Assembly: GCA_030425385.1 (NCBI GenBank)
Contig: JAUIAH010000043.1
Location: 1 to 64,000 of the forward strand
Length of the DNA: 64,000 bases
Origin: Verrucomicrobiia bacterium
GTDB lineage: Bacteria; Verrucomicrobiota; Verrucomicrobiia; Verrucomicrobiales; DEV007
Reading direction: 5' to 3'
This document shows, in pieces, positions 54,266 to 63,696 of this stretch. Each line of letters starts with the position of its first letter. The stretch's first letter is position 1. The translations under genes were made by a program, and so were the position numbers. A model generated the notes under the pieces. That model made no database searches and was not told the origin of the DNA. It saw nothing but the letters and a program-made list of their open reading frames with translations.

Positions 54266-55668
54266 TGCCGTCTCCACTCTCTCGCCGTGCCATGCTCAGT
54301 CAAAGCTCGACCGGCTTCGGTCTCCTCGCGCTTTCGAGCTTGCTGCAACGCGCCCGCAGCGCGCCCCTTCCCCACGCGCGCCCCAAAGCTAAGAATGTCA
54401 TCTTCTGCTACATGTCCGGCGGCGTTTCTCACATCGACTCGTTCGATCCGAAGCCCAGTTTGGACGCGCTTCATGGAGAACCGATGCCCGTCAAGGTCGA
54501 GCGGACTCAGTTTAATAATAACGGGAATATATTTGCTAGCCCCTTTACATTTAGGAAGTTCGGACAAAGCGGCCTTGAGGTCAGCTCCATGTTTCCCAAG
54601 CTTGCCGAGTGGTGCGCCGATGACTTGGCGGTCATTCGGTCGATGACCTCGGCGGTGAATGAGCATGCCCAGGGAAACTACGTCATGCACACTGGTTTTC
54701 CCTTCATCGGTCATCCCAGTGCAGGTGCCTGGATCAATTATGGGCTGGGCACCGAGAATCACGATGTGCCTGGTTTCGTCGTGCTCCAAAGTGGCGGTGC
54801 GATTGTGCCGCACGGCGGCGTGGGCCTCTTCAGCAGTGGCTTTCTCCCCGCGCAGCATCAGGCCTCCGTCATTCAAACGGATGCCGCCGAAGCCGTTCGC
54901 AACATCCTCCCCCGCGAGCCCGATGGGGTGCAACAGCGGCGCTTGCGGTTTGTGCGCCAACTCGACGAGGAGTTTACGAGGCGAACAGGTGGTCACAAGC
55001 AAGTGGAGGCGGCCATTCGTCACTATGAGACGGCCTATCGGATGCAGGCGGCCGTCCCCGAGCTGGTCGATCTTTCGGGGGAATCAGAAGCGACCAAGGA
55101 GCGCTATGGCCTAAACAGTGATCACCAGCAGAAAGCCGCCTACGGACGCCAATGTCTCCTCGCTCGCCGCCTGGTTGAGCGCGGGGTGCGTTTTGTAGAA
55201 CTCAGTTGCCTGACGGAAGGCATCGGTGCGGGCGGAGCAGCGAATCCTTGGGATCAGCATGGCGATCTTGAGCGTGGCCATGGCGCCATGGGCGACCAGG
55301 TAGATCAACCGATCGCCGCGCTCATCGTGGACCTGAAACAGCGCGGGCTACTAGACGAGACCATTGTCATTTGGGCTGGTGAGTTCGGGCGGACTCCCTT
55401 TTCCCAGGGAAGCAATGGCCGTGATCACAATCCCTACGGTTTCTCCGTCTGGCTCGCTGGAGGCGGCTTCAAAGGCGGCACGACCTACGGGGCCACCGAT
55501 GAATTGGGTTATCACGTCACGGAGAAACCAACCACCGTGTATGATCTCTGGGCCACGGTTCTCCATCAGTTGGGACTGGACCACGAAGACCTCACCTACC
55601 TCTATGCGGGGCGCCACGTGCGGCTAACCGACGTCCATGGGAACGTGCTGCACGAACTCATAGGATGA
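54262..55668 (+). CDS. DUF1501 family secreted protein (second copy)
   Basis: A 468-residue member of the same family as the gene at 24337, with a twin-arginine-like signal ([20 protein letters not shown]). The landmarks are intact: [48 protein letters not shown] and [18 protein letters not shown], plus the terminal [13 protein letters not shown]. It shares its start with the end of the PSD1 gene. No sulfatase lies between them here, unlike the first locus. Residues about 83-100 are encoded by AT-rich, rare-codon sequence (54508-54565). Confidence 0.93.
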   Translation: MMPSPLSRRAMLSQSSTGFGLLALSSLLQRARSAPLPHARPKAKNVIFCYMSGGVSHIDSFDPKPSLDALHGEPMPVKVERTQFNNNGNIFASPFTFRKFGQSGLEVSSMFPKLAEWCADDLAVIRSMTSAVNEHAQGNYVMHTGFPFIGHPSAGAWINYGLGTENHDVPGFVVLQSGGAIVPHGGVGLFSSGFLPAQHQASVIQTDAAEAVRNILPREPDGVQQRRLRFVRQLDEEFTRRTGGHKQVEAAIRHYETAYRMQAAVPELVDLSGESEATKERYGLNSDHQQKAAYGRQCLLARRLVERGVRFVELSCLTEGIGAGGAANPWDQHGDLERGHGAMGDQVDQPIAALIVDLKQRGLLDETIVIWAGEFGRTPFSQGSNGRDHNPYGFSVWLAGGGFKGGTTYGATDELGYHVTEKPTTVYDLWATVLHQLGLDHEDLTYLYAGRHVRLTDVHGNVLHELIG

Positions 55669-55768
55669 GACCCTAACCAGATCCAATACAATCACCACAA
55701 TAAACACAACCAATTGACCGCGTAAAGTGGTTGTCGGCTGGCTGTTTGTATAAGAACGGTGCCGTCCT

Positions 55769-56182
55769 ATGTTACGACGCACGTTTATCCCCTCCATCAT
55801 CGTTGCCGTTCTTGCGGCATTCACCTTCAACTCATGTGATAAGGTCGCCATTCCGAAGGAAGTGACCGGCCTGGCAGACGTCTTGAAAGGCGCGACGTCA
55901 TCCCTGCAAGGTATTGCGGATGTGGACCCTTCTGAGGCTGTCGCCAAGGCAAAGGAAGCGCTTCCGCAGCTGCAGAACACCGGCGAGCAACTCAGCGCCG
56001 TCAATGGCCTCATGGACAAGCTGCCTGGCCCCGCGAAAGACATGGTCACCAAAGCCCTTGAGCAATTTGGCCCCAAGATCCAGGAGCTGATCGGTAAGAT
56101 CTCCGGAATCCCTGGTGTGAGCGGCGCGATCCAGCCTGCTCTCGACAAGATCACCTCAAGTCTTTCGGCCCTGAAAGGCTAA
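55769..56182 (+). CDS. Small lipoprotein, unknown
   Basis: A 137-residue protein with a probable lipoprotein signal (IIVAVLAAFTFNSC, with the Cys as lipid attachment site). The rest is a single amphipathic helical region, rich in Ala, Lys, Gln and Gly, that ends in KITSSLSALKG. No family recognised; a structural or spacer role in the envelope is possible. Preceded by an AT-rich region (55680-55760) containing TATAAG, a possible -10 element. A strong terminator follows, so it is transcribed alone. Confidence 0.75.
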   Translation: MLRRTFIPSIIVAVLAAFTFNSCDKVAIPKEVTGLADVLKGATSSLQGIADVDPSEAVAKAKEALPQLQNTGEQLSAVNGLMDKLPGPAKDMVTKALEQFGPKIQELIGKISGIPGVSGAIQPALDKITSSLSALKG

Positions 56183-56202
56183 GCTCGATCGACAAACTTC
56201 TC

Positions 56203-56245
56203 GAAACGCCACCTTCGGTCTCGACTGGAGGTGGCGTTTCTTTTG
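56203..56245 (+). terminator. Rho-independent terminator after the lipoprotein gene
   Basis: GAAACGCCACCT (56203-56214) pairs perfectly with AGGTGGCGTTTC (56229-56240) over a 14-base loop, followed by TTTTG. It lies about 20 bp after the lipoprotein stop and before the E1 alpha gene. Confidence 0.85.
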
Positions 56246-56268
56246 AGACGTGCTAGCTGACCACAAGC

Positions 56269-57273
56269 ATGTCCCCGGTGACAGCCGAGAAATTCATCAC
56301 TACTTACCGCTGGATGCTCCTGGCGCGCATCCTCGAAGATCGAATCGCGAGCTTGTATCGCGCGGGAGGCGCTATAGTCGGTGGCGTCTACCTGGGCCGC
56401 GGCCAGGAAGCGTTTAGTGCCGCCCTTGGCGTGCATCTTTCGCGCGAGCGCGGCGATGTCTTCGGTGGGCTCATTCGCGACATGGCGGGACGTTTGGCCT
56501 TCGGCGAACCTCTCCTCGATCCCGCACGGAGTTACCTGGGCTCTGCCAAAGGCCCGATGCGAGGGCGCGATGGCAACATTCATCGCGGCCGTCCTACGGA
56601 AGGGTTGCCAGCTATGATCAGCCACCTCGGCAGCCTTGTCTCGGTCGTTTCCGGTATGTTGCTAGCCAAGCGATTGAAGGGCGATCCTCCCTGCGTCGGC
56701 GCTTCATGCGTGGGAGATGGCGCGACCTCGACGGGCGCATTCCACGAGGCGATGAACACTGCAGCAATCGAACGCCTACCGCTCGTCGTGGCGGTTGCTA
56801 ACAATCAGTATGCCTATTCCACGCCCACGAGTCGCCAATACGCTTGCGAGAACCTGGTGGATCGCGCCAAGGGCTACGGCGTTACCGGACACGTGGTGGA
56901 TGGCACCGACCTTGAGGCCTGTCTAGACATCTTTGAACGCGCCGTCACCGCCGCTCTCGAAACACAGACTCCGCAAATGGTCGTGGGAAAACTCCTTCGA
57001 CTATCCGGGCACGGCGAGCATGACGATGCCTTCTATGTGGATCCCCATTTGCGCGAGGAATCGTCCGGTCGCGATCCCTTGACCGTGGCGGAGACACATC
57101 TGTTAGAGAAGGGTTGGGGAACGCCATCAGACGTGGACGCATGGACTGCTGATGCGGTCGAACGCGTCCGCGAAGCTATGACCCAAGCGCAGCGCGAAGG
57201 CGGGCCGGATGCTGCGGTTGAAACCTGGGAAGCTCTCGCCAGCCGGCATCTTGTGGAAGGAGGCAACGCATGA
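56269..57273 (+). CDS. Thiamine-dependent 2-oxoacid dehydrogenase E1, alpha subunit
   Basis: A 334-residue alpha subunit of the pyruvate/branched-chain 2-oxoacid/acetoin dehydrogenase family. The TPP-binding motif GDGATSTGAFHEAMN ending in VAVANN is intact, as is the catalytic HGEHDD region. The N-terminus (YRWMLLARILEDRIASLYR) and GGVYLGRGQEAFSAALG match the family. The substrate (pyruvate, branched-chain oxoacid or acetoin) cannot be set by eye. The beta gene overlaps by 4 bp. E2 and E3 genes are absent from the neighbourhood. Confidence 0.93.
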   Translation: MSPVTAEKFITTYRWMLLARILEDRIASLYRAGGAIVGGVYLGRGQEAFSAALGVHLSRERGDVFGGLIRDMAGRLAFGEPLLDPARSYLGSAKGPMRGRDGNIHRGRPTEGLPAMISHLGSLVSVVSGMLLAKRLKGDPPCVGASCVGDGATSTGAFHEAMNTAAIERLPLVVAVANNQYAYSTPTSRQYACENLVDRAKGYGVTGHVVDGTDLEACLDIFERAVTAALETQTPQMVVGKLLRLSGHGEHDDAFYVDPHLREESSGRDPLTVAETHLLEKGWGTPSDVDAWTADAVERVREAMTQAQREGGPDAAVETWEALASRHLVEGGNA

Positions 57274-58235
57274 GCATCACCTACCTGGCAGCCATCCGGG
57301 AAGCCCAAGCCAAGGCCCTCGCCGACGATCCCCGCGTCTTCATCTACGGGCAAGATGTGGCTACCTTTGGGGGCGCCTTCAAGGCGACCAAGGGGCTATC
57401 GGAAGCGTTTCCCGGCCGCGTGATGGATGCGCCCATCAGCGAAGACGCGATGGTTGGCATGGCGATCGGTGCCGCGATCGAAGGCATGCGGCCCATTGTT
57501 GAGATGCAATTTGCCGATTTCTCCTCGATTGCCTTCAACCAGATCGTGAATCAAGCCGCCACACTTTACTGGCGGACAGGAACGCCGTGCCCCATCACTG
57601 TGCGGCTGCCTTCTGGCGGCACGGCTGGCAGTGGGCCTTTCCACAGCCAGTCCATGGAGGCCCTCTACGCCCATTACCCTGGCCTCGTCGTGCTCACCCC
57701 AGCGACTGTCGAAGATGCCTATTCGATGCTGCTGGAAGCCATCGCCCTGCCGGACCCTGTGATCTTCTGTGAGCACAAATTGCTCTATTACCATCTGAAA
57801 GCCGAGTCCCTCCCGGTGGAGAATCTGCCGATTGGAGAAGCCCGAGTCGTCCGCTCCGGCCAACACGCTACCATTGTGACCTATTCCGCCATGGTACACG
57901 AATCGCTCAAGGCCGCAGGTATGATGGCTGAGGATGGCTACCACATTGAGGTAGTCGATCTCCGCAGCGTGAAACCCATTGATACCGACACAGTGCTTGC
58001 TTCGGTGGCCCGCACGGGACGGTTGCTCGCCGTGGGAGAGGCCTTTCCATGGGGGGGCGTCACTTCGGAAGTGATTGCTCGGGTGGCCGCCGAGGGCTTC
58101 GATTTGCTCGATTGCCCTCCACGTCGGCTCAATGCGCGTGACACGCCCATACCTTATCATCCCAATCTTTGGAAAGCGCATCGCCCCACTGCCGACACGA
58201 TCTATAGTGCCCTCACAAATCTGGTGCGATTGTGA
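57270..58235 (+). CDS. Thiamine-dependent 2-oxoacid dehydrogenase E1, beta subunit
   Basis: A 321-residue beta subunit of the same heterotetramer. Landmarks: VFIYGQDVATFGGAFKATKG, then MDAPISEDAMVGMAIGAAI with the catalytic Glu region, VEMQFADFSSIAFNQIVNQA, and VVDLRSVKPIDTDTVLASV. The ATG overlaps the alpha-subunit stop (ATGA), giving stoichiometric expression. A third gene on the same strand follows with 72 bp between, and is unrelated. Confidence 0.94.
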   Translation: MSITYLAAIREAQAKALADDPRVFIYGQDVATFGGAFKATKGLSEAFPGRVMDAPISEDAMVGMAIGAAIEGMRPIVEMQFADFSSIAFNQIVNQAATLYWRTGTPCPITVRLPSGGTAGSGPFHSQSMEALYAHYPGLVVLTPATVEDAYSMLLEAIALPDPVIFCEHKLLYYHLKAESLPVENLPIGEARVVRSGQHATIVTYSAMVHESLKAAGMMAEDGYHIEVVDLRSVKPIDTDTVLASVARTGRLLAVGEAFPWGGVTSEVIARVAAEGFDLLDCPPRRLNARDTPIPYHPNLWKAHRPTADTIYSALTNLVRL

Positions 58236-58307
58236 GCACATCCCTTGACACAACTTTCACCTCGCTCTGGTTTTATCTCGATTAGTCTTTTGTCACTTGA
58301 ACGTCCT

Positions 58308-59036
58308 ATGAAGTCCTTCCTAACCTCCTTCTCCCTGAGCCTGGCTCTTCTCTCCCCCATGACGGCGATGGAGAACAATCGCCTCACCCGAGAGGAGCGC
58401 GATCGCGTCGGGCATCTATACGCACGGGTCATGAGAGACAATGAAGTGCGCGAGGCACGGAAAGCCCATGAAGAAGCCTTGAATCGTTATCACGAAGCGC
58501 TCCGTAACGCGATGACGAAGCGGGATCCCAAGATCAAGCCTGCGCTCGATAAGATTCAAATGAATCCTGCCCTCTTGGCCGAAGCCATCTGGGAGAAGCG
58601 TAGTGATGATGTGATGGACAATCTCCACCTTCCGGTGCGCCGGTTAGAGAAAGAGGAGCGGCAACGCTGGAACGCAGGCATGCAGAAATTGCGAAGCACC
58701 GAACTCAGCGCCGCGTTTGGAAAGCGCATTGAGGAGAACTACAAGAAACAAGTGCGTCTTCGCAAAGAGCACACGAACATCGTCCGCGAATTCAAGAATG
58801 CCGCGCGCCGCAAGCTGATGGCTATTGACCAAGGGCTCAAGCCCATTATGGAGAAGCTGGAACAGCCTAGCGGTGACCCGGTCACAGCCAAAGCTGCTCA
58901 GACTCAAGTCGAAGAGGTGCTCCCTCCAGAAGCTGGCGATGTTGTCGCTCCCGAAACCAAGGAAGCTGACGCAGAATCAGAGCGTATTCCCGCCATGCCC
59001 ATGCCCATGCCCGGCACAGGCGAGGAGGAATGCTAG
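58308..59036 (+). CDS. Hypothetical exported helical protein
   Basis: A 242-residue protein with a signal peptide (FLTSFSLSLALLSPMTAM). The next ~170 residues are charged, with long helical stretches rich in Arg, Lys and Glu (RLTREERDRVGHLYARVMR, KKQVRLRKEHTNIVREFKN) likely to form a coiled coil. The last 40 residues are acidic and end in MPMPMPGTGEEEC, whose terminal Cys is unusual. I do not recognise a family. Starts at the ATG at 58308; in-frame upstream codons are not signal-like. Confidence 0.72.
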   Translation: MKSFLTSFSLSLALLSPMTAMENNRLTREERDRVGHLYARVMRDNEVREARKAHEEALNRYHEALRNAMTKRDPKIKPALDKIQMNPALLAEAIWEKRSDDVMDNLHLPVRRLEKEERQRWNAGMQKLRSTELSAAFGKRIEENYKKQVRLRKEHTNIVREFKNAARRKLMAIDQGLKPIMEKLEQPSGDPVTAKAAQTQVEEVLPPEAGDVVAPETKEADAESERIPAMPMPMPGTGEEEC

Positions 59037-59080
59037 AAGCAGGGCTTCGGAGGGCTTGATAGTTAAGAAACTCTAACAAG

Positions 59081-60322
59081 ATGTTCCCTGTGGAACATTT
59101 TTATAAAATTTATTCACGCTGGGTCGGCCTGTGGCTAGCGGGTGCCTGGCTGATGGGTGTTGGCTGGGCAGAGAACACGAACACCCGTCATGAGCAGGCT
59201 CTCCATGAGGCGCTCGCGAATGGGATTTCGATTGGCATTCCAGGAATCTCCGTCGCGTTGGGCGATGGTGATGCCATCGTTTGGACGGGCACCGCAGGCT
59301 GGAGCGACCTCCACAGTCAGCGCCCAGTCGGGCCCCACGACCTGTTTGGGATCGGTAGTATCACCAAGTCGTTCGTCGCCGCGATCATCCTTCAACTCGC
59401 CGAAGAAGGCGAAATCGATCTCCACCAGCCTGTCACGGCCTACCTCAAGCAGCCGATCGTTTCGAAGATTCCTAATGCGCCCACGGCTCCTCTTCGAACC
59501 CTTCTCAACCACCAAAGTGGGATCCCTACCTGGGAGTTCGATTCTGAATGGATCCGCAAGGGCCGGGGCGACCACATGACCCTTAATCACCTCTGGGGAA
59601 AGACGGAGACTCTCCCTTACGTAGCTCGGGAAGACTCGCAGCCGGACTTCGAACCTGAGACCCGCTACGCCTACTCGAACACGAATTACACCCTCCTGGG
59701 ATTGGTGATCGAGGCCGTCACGGGTAACACGCTCTCCGCGGAAATCCGCCGGCGCTTCCTCGATCCCCTTGGCATGGATCACACCTATCTCGATTCCTTT
59801 GAACCTCGACGCGAGGGATTCGTGCGTCATTACCATTACGCCACACCTGCTTTCAAAGAGCGCGCTGGCATTCATGACGCCTTCGTCAACGTGGCACCAC
59901 ATCTGATCGAAACTTCTCCCGCCAATCTTTCTCCCGAATGGGCGGCTGGCGGGCTCGTCTCGTCCGCGTCCGACCTCACACGGTGGGCCCAGGCTCTCCA
60001 CTCAGGAAACGTGATCGGTCCTTCCATACGCGACGCGCTGCAAGCCTACACCGCACCGAAAGAAGGGGGGCGTCCAGGCTTTGCCTACATGCAGGGACTC
60101 TGCAGGATCGAGAACTATGGGGAAAGTGGTCGCGTGCTCATCGGGCACTCTGGAGGCACCCTTGGGTTCACGTGTATGATGTATTGGATCGAAGGCACCG
60201 ACCATACGATCGTTTGTCTCACCAACGCAGGGACCATGCACACGGAGCTCCAGCTCTCTCCTCCCGACGCCTTCTTTTCCAAAGTCCTCCTGCCAGCCGC
60301 TCTCCGCTATTTCGAGGAATAG
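59081..60322 (+). CDS. Serine hydrolase, beta-lactamase (class C) / penicillin-binding family
   Basis: A 413-residue exported hydrolase. The serine nucleophile motif SxxK is SITKSF (about residue 104), the second motif YxN is YSN (in YAYSNTNYTLLG) and the third is HSGG. This places it with AmpC-like beta-lactamase and D-alanyl-D-alanine peptidase/esterase relatives; resistance is not implied. The N-terminus (FPVEHFYKIYSRWVGLWLAG) has a long basic leader before a hydrophobic signal helix. The first bases are AT-rich and contain a 16-bp palindrome overlapping the start. Confidence 0.92.
   Translation: MFPVEHFYKIYSRWVGLWLAGAWLMGVGWAENTNTRHEQALHEALANGISIGIPGISVALGDGDAIVWTGTAGWSDLHSQRPVGPHDLFGIGSITKSFVAAIILQLAEEGEIDLHQPVTAYLKQPIVSKIPNAPTAPLRTLLNHQSGIPTWEFDSEWIRKGRGDHMTLNHLWGKTETLPYVAREDSQPDFEPETRYAYSNTNYTLLGLVIEAVTGNTLSAEIRRRFLDPLGMDHTYLDSFEPRREGFVRHYHYATPAFKERAGIHDAFVNVAPHLIETSPANLSPEWAAGGLVSSASDLTRWAQALHSGNVIGPSIRDALQAYTAPKEGGRPGFAYMQGLCRIENYGESGRVLIGHSGGTLGFTCMMYWIEGTDHTIVCLTNAGTMHTELQLSPPDAFFSKVLLPAALRYFEE
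59082..59097. promoter_or_regulatory. 16-bp palindrome overlapping the hydrolase start codon
   Basis: TGTTCCCTGTGGAACA has perfect 6-bp arms around CTGT and begins one base after the A of the ATG at 59081. It resembles a LexA box but has spacing N6 between TGTTC and GAACA instead of N4. It may be an operator, or the true start may lie further in. Low confidence. Confidence 0.3.
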
Positions 60323-60402
60323 GAGTCTTGTCCTTCCGCCCTTTCCGGTTGGACATCAGCGCCAGAATTCCGTCCACTCGACGGTGCCATTCACCCCTTG
60401 CC

Positions 60403-63400
60403 ATGAAGACTTCCCTTCGCGCCCTCATCATCCTAACATTCACCTCATCGATCTCATTTGCCCAAGTCATCATCTCTGAGCTCTCAACAGACAATAGCGC
60501 TTACGATGATGAGGATACGGACTCTCCCGATTGGTTTGAGCTTCGCAACGTGAGTGACGCTACGGTGGACTTGGACGGCTGGGAATTGAGCACGCGTGAA
60601 GATGGTGACGGGGAATGGACGATCCAATCCCTGACATTGGCACCAGGCGACGTCCGCTTGTTCTTTGCCTCCGGGAAAGATCGGCCGGGCACCGCTGAGA
60701 CCAACGACACTTACCGCCCTCACACAGCGTTCACTTTAGAGAATGCGGGCGGGTATCTTGGATTGCGACGACCTGATGGGTCTGAAGCGCATGCGCTCAC
60801 CTACCCTCCCCTGCAGAAGGATGTGAGCTATGGAGTCAATGCCGCTTCGGAGGGACACTTCTTTCCTGCCTCGCCTAATGCGGTCAATGATAGTAAGCCT
60901 GCTCCCAATGGCCTCACGCCAAGGGTTTCATTCTCTCATGCCGGGGGTGTGTTAAACGGGGTGATCGCACTCACCTTGTCCGTGCCAGACCATCCCGAGG
61001 CGAAGATCCGTTACGCTCTTGATGGGGCTGAACCTTCTCTCTTCACTCCGAGTTACTCAGGTCCAATCGTGATCGATCGCACACAAACGATCACCGCTGT
61101 CGCCACGCTTCCCGACCACCTGCCCAGCCGATTGCAAACGTGTAGCTATATTCTTCTGGGAGACGACATGACCTCCTTCGCCGAGACAGGCAAAGCGTTT
61201 GAGTCTAATCTGCCTATCATTGTCATCGATGGCATGGGCAATAACCTCGATGCCTCGCGAGAATTTCGTTCATCAGCCGTGGCGGTCATTTCTCCTGACA
61301 AAGACACCGGTCGCGCCATTCTCGGTGAGACCGCCCCAGAATATGCTGGACCATGTGGCGTGCACCTGCGCGGCGAGAGCTCCGCTGGCTTTGGCCAGAA
61401 GAGTTATGCGCTCGAACTCCAAGACCCTTATGGGGAAGATCAGGATGCGAGCCTCCTCGGGATGCCTGCCGAATCCGACTGGGCGCTCTACGGCCCTTGG
61501 AGTGAGAAATCACTCATGCGAAACAAATTGATCTTTGATTGGATGCGCGCCCTCCGCGGTGCGGATGGCACGTCGATGCGATCAGAGTTCTGCGAAGTCT
61601 TCATTGATCAGGGAGCCCGTGACGAGGCCCTCAGCTACGGCAGCTATCAGGGTATCTATTTGCTGATGGAGAAGATCAAGGGTGGTCGCAACCGCGTTCC
61701 CATCGAGAACATCAATGAGCACACCACGGATCCTCACATGATCACCGGTGGCTATATCATTCGCCGAGACAAGGTCGATAGCGGCAAGGACAGCTGGTCC
61801 ACCAGCCTCAATCAACCACTCCAGAGCTTTGATCCCGACCGTTTCAGTGCTGTGCAGTTGGCCTACGTCAAAGCTTATATCAATAACTTTGAGCGCGCCC
61901 TTCGCAGCGATAACTTCACAGACCCCACCAAAGGCTATCGGAAATACATCGATCCGAGCACCTTCATCGATGCCCAATGGTTCGTCGAGATTTCTCGCCA
62001 GGTGGATGGCTATGTCTTCAGCACCTATTGGCACAAAGATCGCCATGGCCTCCTACGCGCCGGTCCTCTTTGGGATTTCAATATTTCGTTAGGGAATGCC
62101 GACTATGCCACAGGTGATCGACCCGAAGGCTGGCTCTATGACAACCGCAATGGGCACGGTCAGATCTGGTATCCCGATCTGCACAAGGATCCCGAATATC
62201 ACATGGCTCATTGGGATCGCTACTGGCACATGCGACACGGCATGCTCTCCGACGACGCGGTGATCGCAACCATCGATGGCCACATGCATCGGCTCCTCGA
62301 CGGGTACACCGAGCCCATTGGGAATCGGGAACCCGAAAGCGTACAGAATCCGGTGGCACGCCATTTCCGCAAGTATCCTTTCATCGGCACACGCCAATGG
62401 CCCAACCCGCCTGCCGAATCTCGCATCCGCACGTATCAAGGTGAGATCGATTATCTCAAGGATTGGTTGCTGGAAAGGCTCGCGTGGATCGATGATCAGA
62501 GCTTTGTCGTGGACAACAAGATCCATCGCGCGCCGAAAGTCAGTCACCCGGCCGGAGCCCTCGATGATCCCACAGACATTGAGATCATTCCCCACAAAGG
62601 GAGCTTGTTCACGGCCAGCAAATTCCCTCAAGAGACGATCTATTACACGACCGACGGCACGGACCCACGCCTTCCCGGTGGTGACCTGAATCCCTCTGCC
62701 GTCATTTATGATGGGCCCATCGCTATTGGTGAAACCACGACGATTGAGACGCGATTGCTCAATGGCACTACCTGGTCGCCCAAGACTTCTGCGACCTATC
62801 TTCTGCATCATGCCCCCGCCTCCTCTAACAATCTCATCATCTCTGAGATCATGTATCACCCGACGGACCCTACGAGCTTGGAAGCCTTCTCGGGTCTGAA
62901 CGAAAGCCATCTCTTTGAGTATCTGGAATTGACCAATACCAGCAATCGCATCGTCGACCTCAGCGGCACCGCGTTCACCAATGGCATTCACTTCCAATTC
63001 GATTCCCTCACCCCCCAAGAACGCCTACTTCAGCCCGGTCAAACCGTTCTTCTGGTCAGCCATCTCCCTGGATTTCAGCGGCGCCACGGTGATGTCGATC
63101 TCTCCCTCGTTTTAGGCGAATACAAGGGCAAGCTCAGCAACGACGGTGAAGGGATCACCTTGAGTGACGCCAGTGGAGATCCTATCATCGATCTCAACTA
63201 CAACGATGGCCAAGCCTGGCCAGCCGAAGCAGACGGCCTTGGCAAAAGCCTCGTGTGGGCGAATCAGGCCGATGCCCAAGAGGCCGACGCTTGGCTCGCC
63301 TCGACCATTGACGGAGGCACACCAGGAACCCACCCGCTCGATGCCTCAGGAGAGCCGACGGGCGATTCCGATCGCGACGGCGTTCTAGATACGGTCGAAA

Positions 63401-63672
63401 TGGTCTTCGGCTCGGATCCTCAAGATCCGCAATCGGTCTTCCTGCCACAACTCACGCAGGACGCGGACGGCAATTGGACACTAGAACAACGACACCGCTC
63501 GGGGCTCGAATCTTCCCTCTCCATCCAAGGCTCTCACAATCTCACTGATTGGGCTGCATCCTCGCTAGGGGCCCCCACGACAGCGACTCTTGGCAACGAT
63601 GTCAGCCTCACTCGCTGGCCACTAGTGGACCTCACTGAATCACCTCGATTTCTCCGCGTGATTTCTCAATAG
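60403..63672 (+). CDS. CotH kinase-like protein with lamin-tail and chitobiase-like domains
   Basis: A 1089-residue exported protein starting at the ATG at 60403 (signal LRALIILTFTSSISFA). Order: lamin-tail domain (about 20-135, IISELSTDNSAYDDEDTDSP); a chitobiase/hexosaminidase C-terminal-like beta domain (about 150-245); the CotH kinase-like domain (about 265-620, with HLRGESSAGFGQKSYALEL, KSLMRNKLIFDWM, YLLMEKIKGGRNRVP, GGYIIRRDKVD, GPLWDFNISLGNAD); a second chitobiase-like domain (about 725-800); a second lamin-tail (about 810-970); and a C-terminal region with Ca-binding-like DSDRDGVLDTVE. CotH proteins phosphorylate proteins in spore coats; in this phylum their targets are unknown. Confidence 0.92.
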   Translation: MKTSLRALIILTFTSSISFAQVIISELSTDNSAYDDEDTDSPDWFELRNVSDATVDLDGWELSTREDGDGEWTIQSLTLAPGDVRLFFASGKDRPGTAETNDTYRPHTAFTLENAGGYLGLRRPDGSEAHALTYPPLQKDVSYGVNAASEGHFFPASPNAVNDSKPAPNGLTPRVSFSHAGGVLNGVIALTLSVPDHPEAKIRYALDGAEPSLFTPSYSGPIVIDRTQTITAVATLPDHLPSRLQTCSYILLGDDMTSFAETGKAFESNLPIIVIDGMGNNLDASREFRSSAVAVISPDKDTGRAILGETAPEYAGPCGVHLRGESSAGFGQKSYALELQDPYGEDQDASLLGMPAESDWALYGPWSEKSLMRNKLIFDWMRALRGADGTSMRSEFCEVFIDQGARDEALSYGSYQGIYLLMEKIKGGRNRVPIENINEHTTDPHMITGGYIIRRDKVDSGKDSWSTSLNQPLQSFDPDRFSAVQLAYVKAYINNFERALRSDNFTDPTKGYRKYIDPSTFIDAQWFVEISRQVDGYVFSTYWHKDRHGLLRAGPLWDFNISLGNADYATGDRPEGWLYDNRNGHGQIWYPDLHKDPEYHMAHWDRYWHMRHGMLSDDAVIATIDGHMHRLLDGYTEPIGNREPESVQNPVARHFRKYPFIGTRQWPNPPAESRIRTYQGEIDYLKDWLLERLAWIDDQSFVVDNKIHRAPKVSHPAGALDDPTDIEIIPHKGSLFTASKFPQETIYYTTDGTDPRLPGGDLNPSAVIYDGPIAIGETTTIETRLLNGTTWSPKTSATYLLHHAPASSNNLIISEIMYHPTDPTSLEAFSGLNESHLFEYLELTNTSNRIVDLSGTAFTNGIHFQFDSLTPQERLLQPGQTVLLVSHLPGFQRRHGDVDLSLVLGEYKGKLSNDGEGITLSDASGDPIIDLNYNDGQAWPAEADGLGKSLVWANQADAQEADAWLASTIDGGTPGTHPLDASGEPTGDSDRDGVLDTVEMVFGSDPQDPQSVFLPQLTQDADGNWTLEQRHRSGLESSLSIQGSHNLTDWAASSLGAPTTATLGNDVSLTRWPLVDLTESPRFLRVISQ

Positions 63673-63696
63673 ACCTCGCCCACCCATTCTTATCCG

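Noticed and set aside
59082-59097. Second LexA box at the serine hydrolase gene
   Set aside because: The half-sites are six bases apart instead of four and the palindrome overlaps the start codon; I list it only as an unspecified palindrome.
62089-63018. A 309-codon open frame antisense to the CotH gene
   Set aside because: No coding motif, and the sense strand has a continuous CotH and lamin-tail sequence.
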